A stretch of 64,000 nucleotides of DNA from Lacrimispora celerecrescens. GTDB taxonomy: Bacteria; Bacillota; Clostridia; Lachnospirales; Lachnospiraceae. Below the pieces are notes generated by a model. The model searched no databases. It was not told the origin of the DNA and saw only the letters and a program-made list of their open reading frames with translations. Every line of letters begins with the position of its first letter. The first letter of the stretch is position 1. The stretch lies in assembly GCF_000732605.1 (NCBI RefSeq), contig NZ_JPME01000008.1, positions 124,001-188,000 of the forward strand, in the 5' to 3' direction. The translations under genes and the position numbers were made by a program. Below, piece by piece: positions 17,741 through 26,296 of this stretch.

Positions 17741-17756
17741 TTATGCATTGCATAAA
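17740..17756. promoter_or_regulatory. Palindromic operator candidate before the MATE gene
   Basis: Perfect palindrome with arms TTTATGCA and TGCATAAA around a single T, placed at the expected transcription start. A repressor bound here would block the promoter. No regulator gene is adjacent. Confidence 0.5.
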
Positions 17757-17796
17757 TCTGCCGCAATTAATATTTTGAAAGGATTTTATAGAAAGC

Positions 17797-19155
17797 ATGA
17801 ACACTACAAGAGATCTGATCAACGGCAATGAAACAAAGGCCATGATAAATTTCGCTATCCCAATGATCATAGGTAACATATTTCAGCAATTATATAATGT
17901 TGCGGATACAGTGATTGTGGGAAAGTTTATTGGTGCCAATGCCCTTGCTGCGGTAGGCAGTTCCTTTTCTGTCATGGTTCTATTGACCTCAGTCATTATT
18001 GGATTCTGCATGGGCAGCAGCGTGGTATTTTCCCTGATCTTTGGTGCAAAGGAAATTGATAAACTAAAAAACTGCTTTTTTACAGCTTTTATTTTCATTG
18101 GAATCGTCACAGTTATTATCAATGTGGGCTCTGTCATTTTTATTGATGAAATTTTAGCCTTTATCAATATTCCTGAGGAAATTTACTGGGATGCAAAAAC
18201 TTACTTGCAGATTATTTTTTATGGAATCAGCTTTACTTATATTTACAATTATTTCAGCGCTGCCATGCGGAGCATCGGTAATTCGGTGGTGCCCCTTGTT
18301 TTTCTTATTCTATCTGCCGTTATTAATATCGTGCTGGATATCATATTCGTGGTTCCCCTTAAAATGGGAATAGCCGGTGCCGCCTATGCCACTATCATTG
18401 CACAAGGTTTTTCAGCCATTGGCATTGCTCTTTTTTGCATGCTGCGCGTTCCTTTAATCCGTCTTAAACGAGAACATTTATATTTTAATAAAAGCATTTT
18501 CAAAAAAATCTCCAATTACTCCATACTTTCCAGCGTCCAGTACTCGGTTATGAATTTTGGAATTTTGCTGATACAGGGTTTGGTAAACAGCTTCGGTGTT
18601 TCCGCAATGGCAGCTTTTGCAGCGGTCGTTAAAATAGAAAGCTTTGCTTATATGCCAGTGCAGGATTTTGGCAACGCCTTTTCTACCTTTATTGCCCAAA
18701 ATATGGGGGCCGGGAAACAAAAGCGTATTTACACCGGAATACGCTCCGCTGTTAAAATAATAACCATTTACTGTGTTATAATATCTGCCTTAATATTACT
18801 GTCTGCAAAGCCTTTGATGTATATCTTTATTAATAAAAATGAAACAGAAATACTAACGATTGGAGTACAATACCTTTCCATTGTGGCAGGCTTTTATTGC
18901 CTGATTGGGTATTTGTTTATGTTTTATGGTCTGTTCCGTGGGATCGGGAAGCCAGGAGTATCCATTATACTTACCGTTGTAAGTCTTGGTATAAGAGTTA
19001 TCCTGGCTTATATACTGTCCGCTGTGAATTGGATCGGAATTGTTGGGATATGGTGGTCGATTCCTATCGGCTGGGCTCTTGCAGATGTAATTGGTGTTAT
19101 TTTAATCAGGCGTTATTATGTAAATAATCGCAAAACCGATGAAGGCTTGGCGTAA
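17797..19155 (+). CDS. MATE family efflux transporter
   Basis: A 452-residue protein with twelve predicted membrane helices and the MATE pattern: PMIIGNIFQQLYNVADTVIVGKFIG at the start and a repeat of it in the second half (PVQDFGNAFSTFIAQNMGAG). It probably exports cationic drugs or metabolites against sodium or protons. GAAAGG lies 13 nt before the ATG, a rather long gap. Single plus-strand gene with its own promoter, operator-like palindrome and terminator. Confidence 0.9.
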   Translation: MNTTRDLINGNETKAMINFAIPMIIGNIFQQLYNVADTVIVGKFIGANALAAVGSSFSVMVLLTSVIIGFCMGSSVVFSLIFGAKEIDKLKNCFFTAFIFIGIVTVIINVGSVIFIDEILAFINIPEEIYWDAKTYLQIIFYGISFTYIYNYFSAAMRSIGNSVVPLVFLILSAVINIVLDIIFVVPLKMGIAGAAYATIIAQGFSAIGIALFCMLRVPLIRLKREHLYFNKSIFKKISNYSILSSVQYSVMNFGILLIQGLVNSFGVSAMAAFAAVVKIESFAYMPVQDFGNAFSTFIAQNMGAGKQKRIYTGIRSAVKIITIYCVIISALILLSAKPLMYIFINKNETEILTIGVQYLSIVAGFYCLIGYLFMFYGLFRGIGKPGVSIILTVVSLGIRVILAYILSAVNWIGIVGIWWSIPIGWALADVIGVILIRRYYVNNRKTDEGLA

Positions 19156-19206
19156 AGCCGTCTCCATTTGTTCAACAGACGTCATGTCCTTGCATTTGAT
19201 ACATAG

Positions 19207-19260
19207 AAAAGTGAGCCTTGAGAACGGTTTTTATAACCGATCAAGACTCACTTTTTATTT
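19207..19260. terminator. Bidirectional intrinsic terminator
   Basis: A long stem (GTGAG at 19211 to CTCAC at 19251, with inner CGGTT/AACCG pairing) flanked by TTTTTATTT on the plus side and AAAA on the other. It lies between the convergent MATE and ABC permease genes. Confidence 0.8.
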
Positions 19261-19275
19261 GGTATTATACGGGAA

Positions 19276-20118
19276 TCATCCTTTCACCGATCCAGCGGTA
19301 AGCCCTTCTATCATATATTTCTGGGCAAAGGTAAACAAACACATGGTAGGGATCAATGACATTATGGTACCTGCTGCCATTTCTCCCCATTTTATATCAT
19401 ATTTTAAGATCAGAGCGTTAAGCCCTACCGGTATTGTCTTAAATTTGTCAACATCGATAAACATAACTGACATAAAAAGTTCATTCCAGGAGTTGATGAA
19501 CGCAAAGATAAATGTAGCGGCGATGCCTGGCATAATGACCGGTACAATCACTTGAAATAAGGCCTGCAGATAGCCACAGCCATCAATCCATGCCGCTTCT
19601 TCCAGAGATTTGGGCACTCCGTCAAAGAAGCCGCATAAAGTCACAACAGAAAAAGGGATCATCATATTCGTATACAGCATTGCCAGACCATACAGATTAT
19701 TCAGCATCCGCATCTTGCCTAACATCTGATACAATGGCGCCAGCATAATGAACATCGGTATCATCTGCGTAACCAGAAAAAACAGCAGCAGCACATTTTT
19801 AAAACGGAAACGGAATCTGCTGATGACATAACTGGCAAGAATGGAAATGAAAACCGCACAGGCTGCTGCTACAGAAGATGTAAAAAACGAATTGCATAAG
19901 TATCTGGCAAAATTACCTTTCCAAAGCATTGCCGCATAATTAACAAAAGAGACCGGATTTGGCAGATACTTAACCGGGAATGCGTAAATCTCACCCTGAG
20001 ATCCCTTTAATGAAGTAAGGAGCATCCATAGAAAAGGGAACATGGTCAGCACCAGAAAGACAGTCAGTACGGCAAACTTAAAGAATCTCCACACCTGTTT
20101 TTTACTTGCTGCAGTCAT
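19276..20118 (-). CDS. Carbohydrate ABC transporter permease, MalG type
   Basis: A 280-residue permease with six membrane helices and the EAA loop SLEEAAWIDGCGYLQALFQV that docks to the ATPase. GGAGG lies 8 nt before the ATG. Pairs with the frameshifted MalF-type permease just upstream (3-bp gap) and the solute-binding lipoprotein. No ATPase gene is in the cluster, so a shared MsmX-type ATPase elsewhere is inferred. Confidence 0.92.
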   Translation of the reverse strand: MTAASKKQVWRFFKFAVLTVFLVLTMFPFLWMLLTSLKGSQGEIYAFPVKYLPNPVSFVNYAAMLWKGNFARYLCNSFFTSSVAAACAVFISILASYVISRFRFRFKNVLLLFFLVTQMIPMFIMLAPLYQMLGKMRMLNNLYGLAMLYTNMMIPFSVVTLCGFFDGVPKSLEEAAWIDGCGYLQALFQVIVPVIMPGIAATFIFAFINSWNELFMSVMFIDVDKFKTIPVGLNALILKYDIKWGEMAAGTIMSLIPTMCLFTFAQKYMIEGLTAGSVKG

Positions 20119-20121
20119 ATG

Positions 20122-21025
20122 TCATGCCTCCTTATCCGTATATTTGGTAAGCGTTAAGTAAAATGATGCAAATATTACTAAAAACAGGATGCACAATACC
20201 CCAACGGCGGAAGCCATGCCGTAGTCCAGACTCTGGACGAGCTGCATCATGTAGGATGTGATGATATTAGAAGATCCAGCCGGGCCTCCCTGTGTCATGG
20301 AATAAATCAGATCCGGGAAGTTAAATATCCAGATCACCCGAAGCAAAACGGTCAGCAATAATACGGAACGGATACAAGGTACTGTAATTCCGGAAAACTT
20401 CTGGAACGGATTTGCTCCATCCACATCAGCAGCTTCATATAACTCCTCCGGAACCCCTCTTAAAGCAGCCGTGATCATGATCGTAAAAATGGATCCCATA
20501 CCATATATTTGCTATAATACAGGAATAAAGTGCCGTACTCTTATCTGCCAGCCAACCCACCGGTAAGCGGATCAGATGCAATTTCATCAGAATGTCATTG
20601 ATAACACCGGAAGTACCATTAAACATCCAACGCCACATGATTCCGATAATAAATCCGGATACTGCCCAAGGGAAAAAAATCAGGCCCTGATACACGCTGC
20701 TTCCCTTAAATCTCGATTTTAAGAGCAGCGCCATGGCAAATCCCACCACGAACTGGAAAAACAGTGAAATCCCGACCCACTTGACGGTATTCCACATGGT
20801 GGAATAAAAAGTATTGCTGGCACTGTGCTGAAATAACTTTTTAAAATTATCAAATCCAACCCATTTAATATTTTTAATATTCATCAGATTGTAACTCTGG
20901 AAAGCCATCATGGAACCCCTGATCATGGGATAATATGTAAAAATGATAGGAATGATAATGGCGGGAAGAACCATAAGAAAGATAAAACAGGCTCTTTTCA
21001 ATTGCAGTCTCGATTTTTGTTTCAT
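20122..21025 (-). pseudogene. Carbohydrate ABC permease, MalF type, with a frameshift
   Basis: Two overlapping reading frames together encode one complete permease of about 300 residues. Frame one (21025 downward) covers the N-terminal four helices up to IIANIWYGIH; the second frame resumes at FTIMITAALRGVPEELYEAADVDGA, the EAA loop, and runs to 20122. Adding one base to the A5 tract at 20485-20489 (T5 on the coding strand) rejoins them exactly as GIHFFTIMI. The gene is therefore either recently inactivated or carries a homopolymer read error. Its partners (binding protein and MalG-type permease) are intact, which favours error or very recent mutation. Confidence 0.88.
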
Positions 21026-21064
21026 ACCGTTCCCTCCTCTATACTGCCTTTCATCTATAAGGAA

Positions 21065-21091
21065 TCTGGAAGGAGATCCACTCCTTCCAGA
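21065..21091 (-). other. Intercistronic hairpin between binding protein and permease
   Basis: Perfect 11-bp stem (arms TCTGGAAGGAG and CTCCTTCCAGA, 5-nt loop) just after the binding-protein stop. There is no T tract, so it more likely stabilises the binding-protein mRNA or reduces read-through to the permeases than ends transcription fully. Confidence 0.65.
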
Positions 21092-21118
21092 TACTTCTTA
21101 TGATAAGTTAATTCCTGC

Positions 21119-22498
21119 TTACCACTTCTGTCCTTCATCCTGATATGCTTTTGTCCAGAATTCGTCCAGCCACTTTAACAGATCCTCATCCGTAATCTCG
21201 TCGGTAAGATACTTCTGATACATGGTATCAACCTCTGTTTTGTATGTGGCAAATGCTTCATACATCTGAGGATATGCCGCATGACGGTATACATCCGGTT
21301 TTTTTGCCATATCCATATACATAGCAAACCGTGCCTCTGAAAAATAACTGTCTTTATCTGCTGCATTACTGTGAATCGGGATTGTAGAATAATTCTTTGC
21401 AAAGTTTGTATTGTTTTCGGAATTAGATAAGTACAGTAAGAAGTCTGCTACCTCATCCGGATGTTCTGTAAAGGATGTCATACCCCAGCCGGCAAATCCA
21501 TTTGGAAAAACGGCCTGACCGGACGGTCCCTTAGGGAAAGGAACCAGATCCCACTGGTCATCCTGTAAATCGGCGGAACAGGTTGCAATTACTTCCGGAT
21601 CCTGAATCAGCATAGAGGTAGTTCCTCCCACAAAGCCCTGTACCATTTCTGAAAAGCCCCAGGCGATGGAATCCGTAGGGGAAGCATTTTTAAAAAGGTC
21701 CTTATAGAAATGGAGTGCTTCCTTTGTTTCAGGCAAGGTGAAAATGGTTGCCCCATTGCCATCTTTTAAATAATAGCCGGCATTGGGATCTGCAAGCTTA
21801 TCGGTACCGATCCAGCTCCAGTAAATTGTATCTGCATACTGGTAACCGCTTGTACCGCCGCGGAAAGAATAGCCAAAACGGCTGTTTGCCGGATCCGTAA
21901 CAGCAACTCCTGAGTCATAGATATCCTGCCAGGTTTCTGGCTGCTTTAGACCCTTTTCATTAAACCAGTCGGCCCTGTAGTAAAGACCTCTCTGATAAAA
22001 TCCATAAGGAACCATGTAAGCTCCGTCTTTCATATAATGGATTACTTCTTTTGCAGAGTCTGTTAAAGTGTCTTTTTCTGACCAGCCGTCTATGTATTTC
22101 TGAAGATCTGCAATCCATTCATTGGTCACAAACTGGGTGATGGTGGAGTCTCTTACCTCTACGATATCCACACCGCTTCCATTCATCAGCATCTGGGTGA
22201 TTTTCGCATCAGCATTCTCCAATGGCGGGGATACAATATCAATCTTGATATTGGGATGCTCTGCCTCATACTTGTCCGCAATTCCACGTAAAACAACCGT
22301 ACGTTCCGGACTGGTCAGAGATTCTACCAGGCTTATGGTGATCGCATCTCCCGATTTTCCATTGTCTGTCTTTGCTGCTTCTGTTTTTGTTGTTTCCCCG
22401 CTTGCTAATGATGTTGCTTCTGCAGCTGTCTTCCCGCTGCATCCTGACAGAATAGCCGCCGCTGCCAACGCCAATACTACTGCTCTTTTTTCCCTCAT
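21119..22498 (-). CDS. Extracellular sugar-binding lipoprotein of an ABC importer
   Basis: A 459-residue family 1 solute-binding protein. The signal peptide ends in the lipobox ILSGC (Cys20), followed by a Thr/Ala/Glu-rich linker and a mature domain with typical features: ANKYEAEHPNIKIDIV-like segment, GSGVDIVEVRDSTITQ, and late SFTEHPDEVADFLLYLSN. GGAGGAG lies 6 nt before the ATG. Lies 27 bp after the PLP enzyme gene in the same operon. The sugar is unknown. Confidence 0.92.
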   Translation of the reverse strand: MREKRAVVLALAAAAILSGCSGKTAAEATSLASGETTKTEAAKTDNGKSGDAITISLVESLTSPERTVVLRGIADKYEAEHPNIKIDIVSPPLENADAKITQMLMNGSGVDIVEVRDSTITQFVTNEWIADLQKYIDGWSEKDTLTDSAKEVIHYMKDGAYMVPYGFYQRGLYYRADWFNEKGLKQPETWQDIYDSGVAVTDPANSRFGYSFRGGTSGYQYADTIYWSWIGTDKLADPNAGYYLKDGNGATIFTLPETKEALHFYKDLFKNASPTDSIAWGFSEMVQGFVGGTTSMLIQDPEVIATCSADLQDDQWDLVPFPKGPSGQAVFPNGFAGWGMTSFTEHPDEVADFLLYLSNSENNTNFAKNYSTIPIHSNAADKDSYFSEARFAMYMDMAKKPDVYRHAAYPQMYEAFATYKTEVDTMYQKYLTDEITDEDLLKWLDEFWTKAYQDEGQKW

Positions 22499-22525
22499 TT
22501 GTTCTCCTCCTTTGATTTGTAATGC

Positions 22526-23713
22526 TTATATTTTAGCAAGAGCCGATTCCAAATCTGAAATCAAGGCATCTGTACCTTCTAATCCGCAATGAATACGGAT
22601 AATATTCTGAGATCCTCCTAAAATTTTGCATGCATTCTCTTCCAGCCTTGCATGTGGTAAAAATGCCAGACTTTCAAAACCTCCCCATGATACACCAATC
22701 TTAAATATCTTAAGGCTTTCCGTAACCTTTATCGCATCTTTTAATGTTCCATGAATCTCAAAGCTCAGCAATCCGGTATTACCTGACTGCTGTTTCTTCA
22801 TCAACCCGTATTGGAGATGGGATTCCAGGCCAGGATAAAACACATTCTTTACTTTGGGATGCTTTTCAAGGAATTTCGCAACCTCCATTGCAGTTTCCTG
22901 ATGCTGTGCGATGCGGACTGCTAATGTGCGAAGTCCGCGGATCATCAGCCATGCTTCCATTGGTCCTGCGATGCCGCCAAACAGTTCCCTGTTTGCCGTC
23001 AGCTTTTTCATCAGTTCAGGATCTTTTACTGCCAGCATGCCGCCTATGATGTCACTATGGCCTCCAATATATTTTGATGTGGTATGCATTACGATATCTG
23101 CACCTAAGGTAAGGGGCTGCTGGTAAATGGGAGTGCAAAACGTGTTATCAATGTAGACAAGTGCCTGATGTTCTTTTGCTATCTTTGAAACCGCTTCAAT
23201 ATCCTGGAGGGAAAATACAAGGGAAGAAGGACTTTCCAGAACGATCAGATCCGTCTTATCCGTTATGCTTTCTTCAAATTCCTCCACACAGTCGCCCTTT
23301 ACAAACGTTGTGGTAATATCCAAGTGTTCTTTGCAGTATCCGGTCAGAAAATCTTTCAACGGACCATAGGAATTACGGATGCATATGACGTGGCTGCCTG
23401 TCCTGCATGCGGTCAACACCGCCGTTGTAGCAGCCGCCATGCCCGATGCAAATGCCAGAGCTCCGACACCGTGCTCCAAAGCCGCAATTTTATCTTCCAG
23501 AATCCTAACGGTAGGGTTCTGTACTCTGCCGTAGCAATATTTATGCTTATCGGTACGGTCAAAATCGTAATAATCGTCTATGGTTTCAAATACATTGAGT
23601 GAATTCATGAAAATAGGCGGAACCACAGCATTATAATAATGCTCGTATTCCTCTCCGTAATGTGCGGTAATTAATTTATCACTTTTTAAATACTGGCTCT
23701 GATCTGACATCAT
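22526..23713 (-). CDS. Trans-sulfuration family PLP enzyme (cystathionine synthase/lyase type)
   Basis: About 395 residues, fold type I PLP enzyme of the Cys/Met metabolism family. Motifs: YGRVQNPTVRILEDKIAALE, ALAFASGMAA, YIDNTFCTP, and the Schiff-base Lys in MHTTSKYIGGHSD (about 211). The family makes or splits cystathionine, homocysteine or methionine, and exact activity is not readable here. Two ATGs (23713, 23710) follow AGAGG. It sits between a FadR-type regulator and a sugar ABC importer, an odd context that hints at a thioether or amino-acid conjugate as the imported compound (speculative). Confidence 0.85.
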   Translation of the reverse strand: MMSDQSQYLKSDKLITAHYGEEYEHYYNAVVPPIFMNSLNVFETIDDYYDFDRTDKHKYCYGRVQNPTVRILEDKIAALEHGVGALAFASGMAAATTAVLTACRTGSHVICIRNSYGPLKDFLTGYCKEHLDITTTFVKGDCVEEFEESITDKTDLIVLESPSSLVFSLQDIEAVSKIAKEHQALVYIDNTFCTPIYQQPLTLGADIVMHTTSKYIGGHSDIIGGMLAVKDPELMKKLTANRELFGGIAGPMEAWLMIRGLRTLAVRIAQHQETAMEVAKFLEKHPKVKNVFYPGLESHLQYGLMKKQQSGNTGLLSFEIHGTLKDAIKVTESLKIFKIGVSWGGFESLAFLPHARLEENACKILGGSQNIIRIHCGLEGTDALISDLESALAKI

Positions 23714-23737
23714 GTTACCTCTTTTCTCCTTAGATTT

Positions 23738-23774
23738 CTCAACCTATATGCTATATGCTATATTATAGGTTGAG
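23738..23774. promoter_or_regulatory. Inverted repeat operator candidate upstream of the PLP enzyme
   Basis: Perfect 11-base arms CTCAACCTATA (23738-23748) and TATAGGTTGAG (23764-23774); the 15-nt centre repeats CTATATG. On the minus strand the right arm overlaps a TATAAT (23767-23762) that could be a -10. No T tract follows, so it is more likely a binding site, perhaps for the FadR-type protein encoded upstream, than a terminator. Confidence 0.55.
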
Positions 23775-23802
23775 TTATTATTAAACATTTTATGATAGAA
23801 CA

Positions 23803-24486
23803 TTATATTTGTTTTTTAATATCCCGGTATACAGCATCTAACAATTGCTCATTGATCAGCTGCGCTTTTTTCACATTTTTTTCGCAAATCGCTTCATACA
23901 ATTTCTCATGCAATGGCAAACTCTCTAAAAAAGGATCTTCCATATTGAGCGGAAACTCCCAGAACTGATCCATTACATTACTGATGGATAAAATCAACTG
24001 ATACATAATGTCATTATGGGACAAGCGGTATATGGTGTAATGAAACTGTTTGTCCTCTTCTGTCTGTCTTACTCCCTGATGAAATTTTTCCATTAATACC
24101 TTAGTAATATCGCCCAGTTCTTTCAGTTCTTCTTCATTAATCGTATGGATCACCATTCGGAGAATTTCCCGTTCCAGAATCTTACGTACTTCCAGAGCAT
24201 CTAAAAGCTTTCCTTTTTCCCTTGTAAAATCCATCAGTGACAGAAATGCACTGTCCATCTGACTGCCTACGTAAACGCCCTTTCCATTCCGCACTTCCAG
24301 AACATTGCGTGCCTCCAGGGTCTTCATAGCCTCTCTAAGTGATGTTCTGCTTACCCCCATCATTTCCAGGAGCTGTTCCTGTGAAGGAAGCTTGTCCCCT
24401 GCCTTTAAATCATTCTCTTCAATATAATTCTGTATATAACGAATAATCTCTAACTGAAGCGATGTCCGTTGTATCTTATTAGCCAT
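23803..24486 (-). CDS. FadR-subfamily GntR transcriptional regulator (FCD domain)
   Basis: A 227-residue regulator: N-terminal winged helix with KLPSQEQLLEMMGVSRTSLREAMKTLEAR and the wing VLEVRNGKGVYV, then an all-helical FCD ligand domain (about 90-220). GAGAG lies 7 nt before the ATG. First gene of the cluster with a PLP enzyme and a sugar ABC importer, which it probably regulates. FCD ligands are often sugar acids or amino acids. Confidence 0.9.
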   Translation of the reverse strand: MANKIQRTSLQLEIIRYIQNYIEENDLKAGDKLPSQEQLLEMMGVSRTSLREAMKTLEARNVLEVRNGKGVYVGSQMDSAFLSLMDFTREKGKLLDALEVRKILEREILRMVIHTINEEELKELGDITKVLMEKFHQGVRQTEEDKQFHYTIYRLSHNDIMYQLILSISNVMDQFWEFPLNMEDPFLESLPLHEKLYEAICEKNVKKAQLINEQLLDAVYRDIKKQI

Positions 24487-24518
24487 CTGTTATCTCTCAC
24501 ATATCTTTATTTACGTTT

Positions 24519-24547
24519 AACTTAACATACGTGAGTTTATATGTCAA
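24519..24547 (-). promoter_or_regulatory. Promoter of the FadR-type operon
   Basis: Minus-strand TTGACA (24547-24542), 17 bp, TAAGTT (24524-24519), 33 bp before the start codon. Confidence 0.65.
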
Positions 24548-24561
24548 TAATTTATTATATT

Positions 24562-24714
24562 TTATTTTCTATCCCCAGCATATATGTGCAATTTGTACAA
24601 ACGAGAACTAAGCATGTAGTCGTTAAACCAGCCGAGCTGGTTGATGTAACAGCTTCCTAGTTCCATTCCAGCTTTGACTGTTGCTGCCACTGGATGCCCA
24701 TATTGCGGATTCAT
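24562..24714 (-). other. Possible gene remnant (50 codons), unrecognised
   Basis: An open frame of 50 codons from ATG 24714 to TAA 24562; the same frame stays open about 13 codons further upstream to a TAG. Composition looks protein-like (GMELGSCYINQLGWFNDY) but no ribosome site precedes the ATG and I do not recognise a family. It lies in the 372-bp gap before the PPOX gene and may be the tail of a lost gene or chance. The rest of the gap holds only the FadR promoter and AT-rich sequence. Confidence 0.2.
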
Positions 24715-24858
24715 GAAGTGGAGTATTTTAAAGTAAGAAAAGCCATCTATCTAGTTTTTTATATTTGTAATTTTGTATTTTATGATATATACTCAGGTAA
24801 ATTGATAATTATAAAAAGCAATTAGTTAGTATTCATATGATAGGGGGGAGACAAACAA

Positions 24859-25350
24859 ATGAGCAATTACGAAGAAGGATTAAAATTAATCGAAGAAAAG
24901 TTCGGAAACGGTAAAGACAATATTATTTCTCTCGCGACGATTGCGCGGGAGCCGGGCGCTAACGGAATACCCCGCCCGGTTGTCCGTAGTGTGGACGCCT
25001 ATTATGAAGACGGCACATTTTATGTTGTAACACATGGGAAGTCAAACAAAATACAGCAAATCTCGCAAAATTCGGAGGTTTCGGTTTCTGGTTGTTTCGA
25101 GATGTTCACCGCTAATGGAGTAGGTGAAAACCTTGGTTGGGTGCTTGATCCAAAAAATGCCGAAATAAGAACCAAACTCCGTACAGCCTTTTCCGAATGG
25201 TATGATATGGCAAATAATGAAAAGGATGAAAACTGTTGTTTTTTAGCAATCCGTCTTATGAAAGGAACATTAAACATTAATCATTGGGAAAAACTATACC
25301 ATATGGATTTTGTGAATAAGACTGATATGAAAAATGGAGGCATTTTTTAA
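24859..25350 (+). CDS. Pyridoxamine 5'-phosphate oxidase (PPOX) family protein
   Basis: A 163-residue split-barrel flavin-type protein: ISLATIAREPGANGIPRPVVRSVDAYYEDGTFYVVTHGKS in the first half is the family core, followed by a typical NSEVSVSGCFEMFTANG segment. GGGGGAG lies 8 nt before the ATG. Stand-alone plus-strand gene with a strong terminator. One of three PPOX genes in the window. Cofactor (FMN or F420) and substrate are not determined. Confidence 0.85.
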   Translation: MSNYEEGLKLIEEKFGNGKDNIISLATIAREPGANGIPRPVVRSVDAYYEDGTFYVVTHGKSNKIQQISQNSEVSVSGCFEMFTANGVGENLGWVLDPKNAEIRTKLRTAFSEWYDMANNEKDENCCFLAIRLMKGTLNINHWEKLYHMDFVNKTDMKNGGIF

Positions 25351-25412
25351 TTAATGCGAAACTATGAGATTTCATCCATGCAACAAATTATCCATATAAC
25401 ATAATCTACTAA

Positions 25413-25450
25413 CAAAGAAGCAAGACATACGCCTTGCTTCTTTGTTTTTG
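25413..25450 (+). terminator. Intrinsic terminator after the PPOX gene
   Basis: Perfect 12-bp arms CAAAGAAGCAAG and CTTGCTTCTTTG with 8-nt loop, then TTTTTG. Confidence 0.85.
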
Positions 25451-25526
25451 GGGCTCTCCTTGAATCTCTTTTTGTGGTATAATTCTTCAATAACAAGTTA
25501 AAGTATAATAATTTGGATGTGCCGCT

Positions 25527-25647
25527 ATGATCACAACGAATGATGCATCCAAGATACGAGGCATATCTGATAGGCGGGTGTTGCAGTATTGCTATGCCGG
25601 TCGCAATGAGATAACCTATTGATGGCCGCATAAAAACAGATGACTAA
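25527..25647 (+). pseudogene. Small excisionase-like HTH protein with an internal deletion
   Basis: The frame from ATG 25527 reads MITTNDASKIRGISDRRVLQ then YCYAGR, a standard start of short MerR-like/excisionase DNA-binding proteins, and stops early at 25622. A different frame right after it reads PIDGRIKTDD and stops at 25647, the usual C-terminal end (KP-hDGR) of the same family. The roughly 20 codons expected between the two are missing, so a small deletion shifted the frame. It precedes the BcrR-like regulator. Confidence 0.5.
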
Positions 25648-25661
25648 TAGGGGTATTGTAT

Positions 25662-26267
25662 ATGGAATTTGGCGAAAAATTACAACAATTACGAAAAGGA
25701 ATGGAATGGACGCAGGAACAGCTTGCAGAAGAATTATTTGTGTCCAGAACGGCTATATCAAAATGGGAAAGTGGCAAGGGATACCCGAATATCGATTCGC
25801 TCAAAAATATATCAAAACTTTTCTCAGTATCGATTGATGATTTGTTGTCAGGTGAGGAGTTGATTTCCCTTGCGGCAAATGAGAACCGCACGAATATAAA
25901 TAAGATTTTCAGTCTGGTTTATGGTACTTTAGATGTTATGACAATCTCCTTTTATTTCCTTCCGCTTTATATACGACAGGATAGTGACCTGATTCGGGCA
26001 GTGAGTTTGTTTTCGAACCCAGACGTAAGCACAGTTACATGGATAATTTATCTTGTTTCGCCTATTCTAATGGCAATGATGGGTATCGCACAAATAATTG
26101 CTCAACATTTTTTGAATGAAAAGTGTTATAGCATTAGCAGAACCTGCTCTATTCTGTTACAGGCTTTTTGCATTCTTATTTATGTTGCAACTCGTCAACC
26201 CTCTGCAACTTCTCTCCTTTTCCTGTTTTTTATGATTAAGGTGGTCCTTTTGATAAAGAGCAGCTGA
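25662..26267 (+). CDS. BcrR-like membrane-bound XRE family regulator
   Basis: A 201-residue protein: N-terminal XRE helix-turn-helix (WTQEQLAEELFVSRTAISKW and GYPNIDSLKNISKLFSVSID, residues 1-65) followed by about four hydrophobic segments (90-200). This layout and length match BcrR, the one-component membrane regulator of the enterococcal bacitracin-resistance operon. AGGGG lies 8 nt before ATG 25662; a TTG two codons earlier is less likely. An ABC-ATPase stub and a PAP2 phosphatase follow, the other parts of such a cassette. Function is inferred from layout. Confidence 0.82.
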   Translation: MEFGEKLQQLRKGMEWTQEQLAEELFVSRTAISKWESGKGYPNIDSLKNISKLFSVSIDDLLSGEELISLAANENRTNINKIFSLVYGTLDVMTISFYFLPLYIRQDSDLIRAVSLFSNPDVSTVTWIIYLVSPILMAMMGIAQIIAQHFLNEKCYSISRTCSILLQAFCILIYVATRQPSATSLLFLFFMIKVVLLIKSS

Positions 26268-26296
26268 ATAAGTAAATTGTTCTGTAAAGCCTTGTG

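Noticed and set aside
19139-19555. 138-codon plus-strand frame after the MATE gene
   Set aside because: Runs through the bidirectional terminator and antisense to the MalG-type permease; no start signal.
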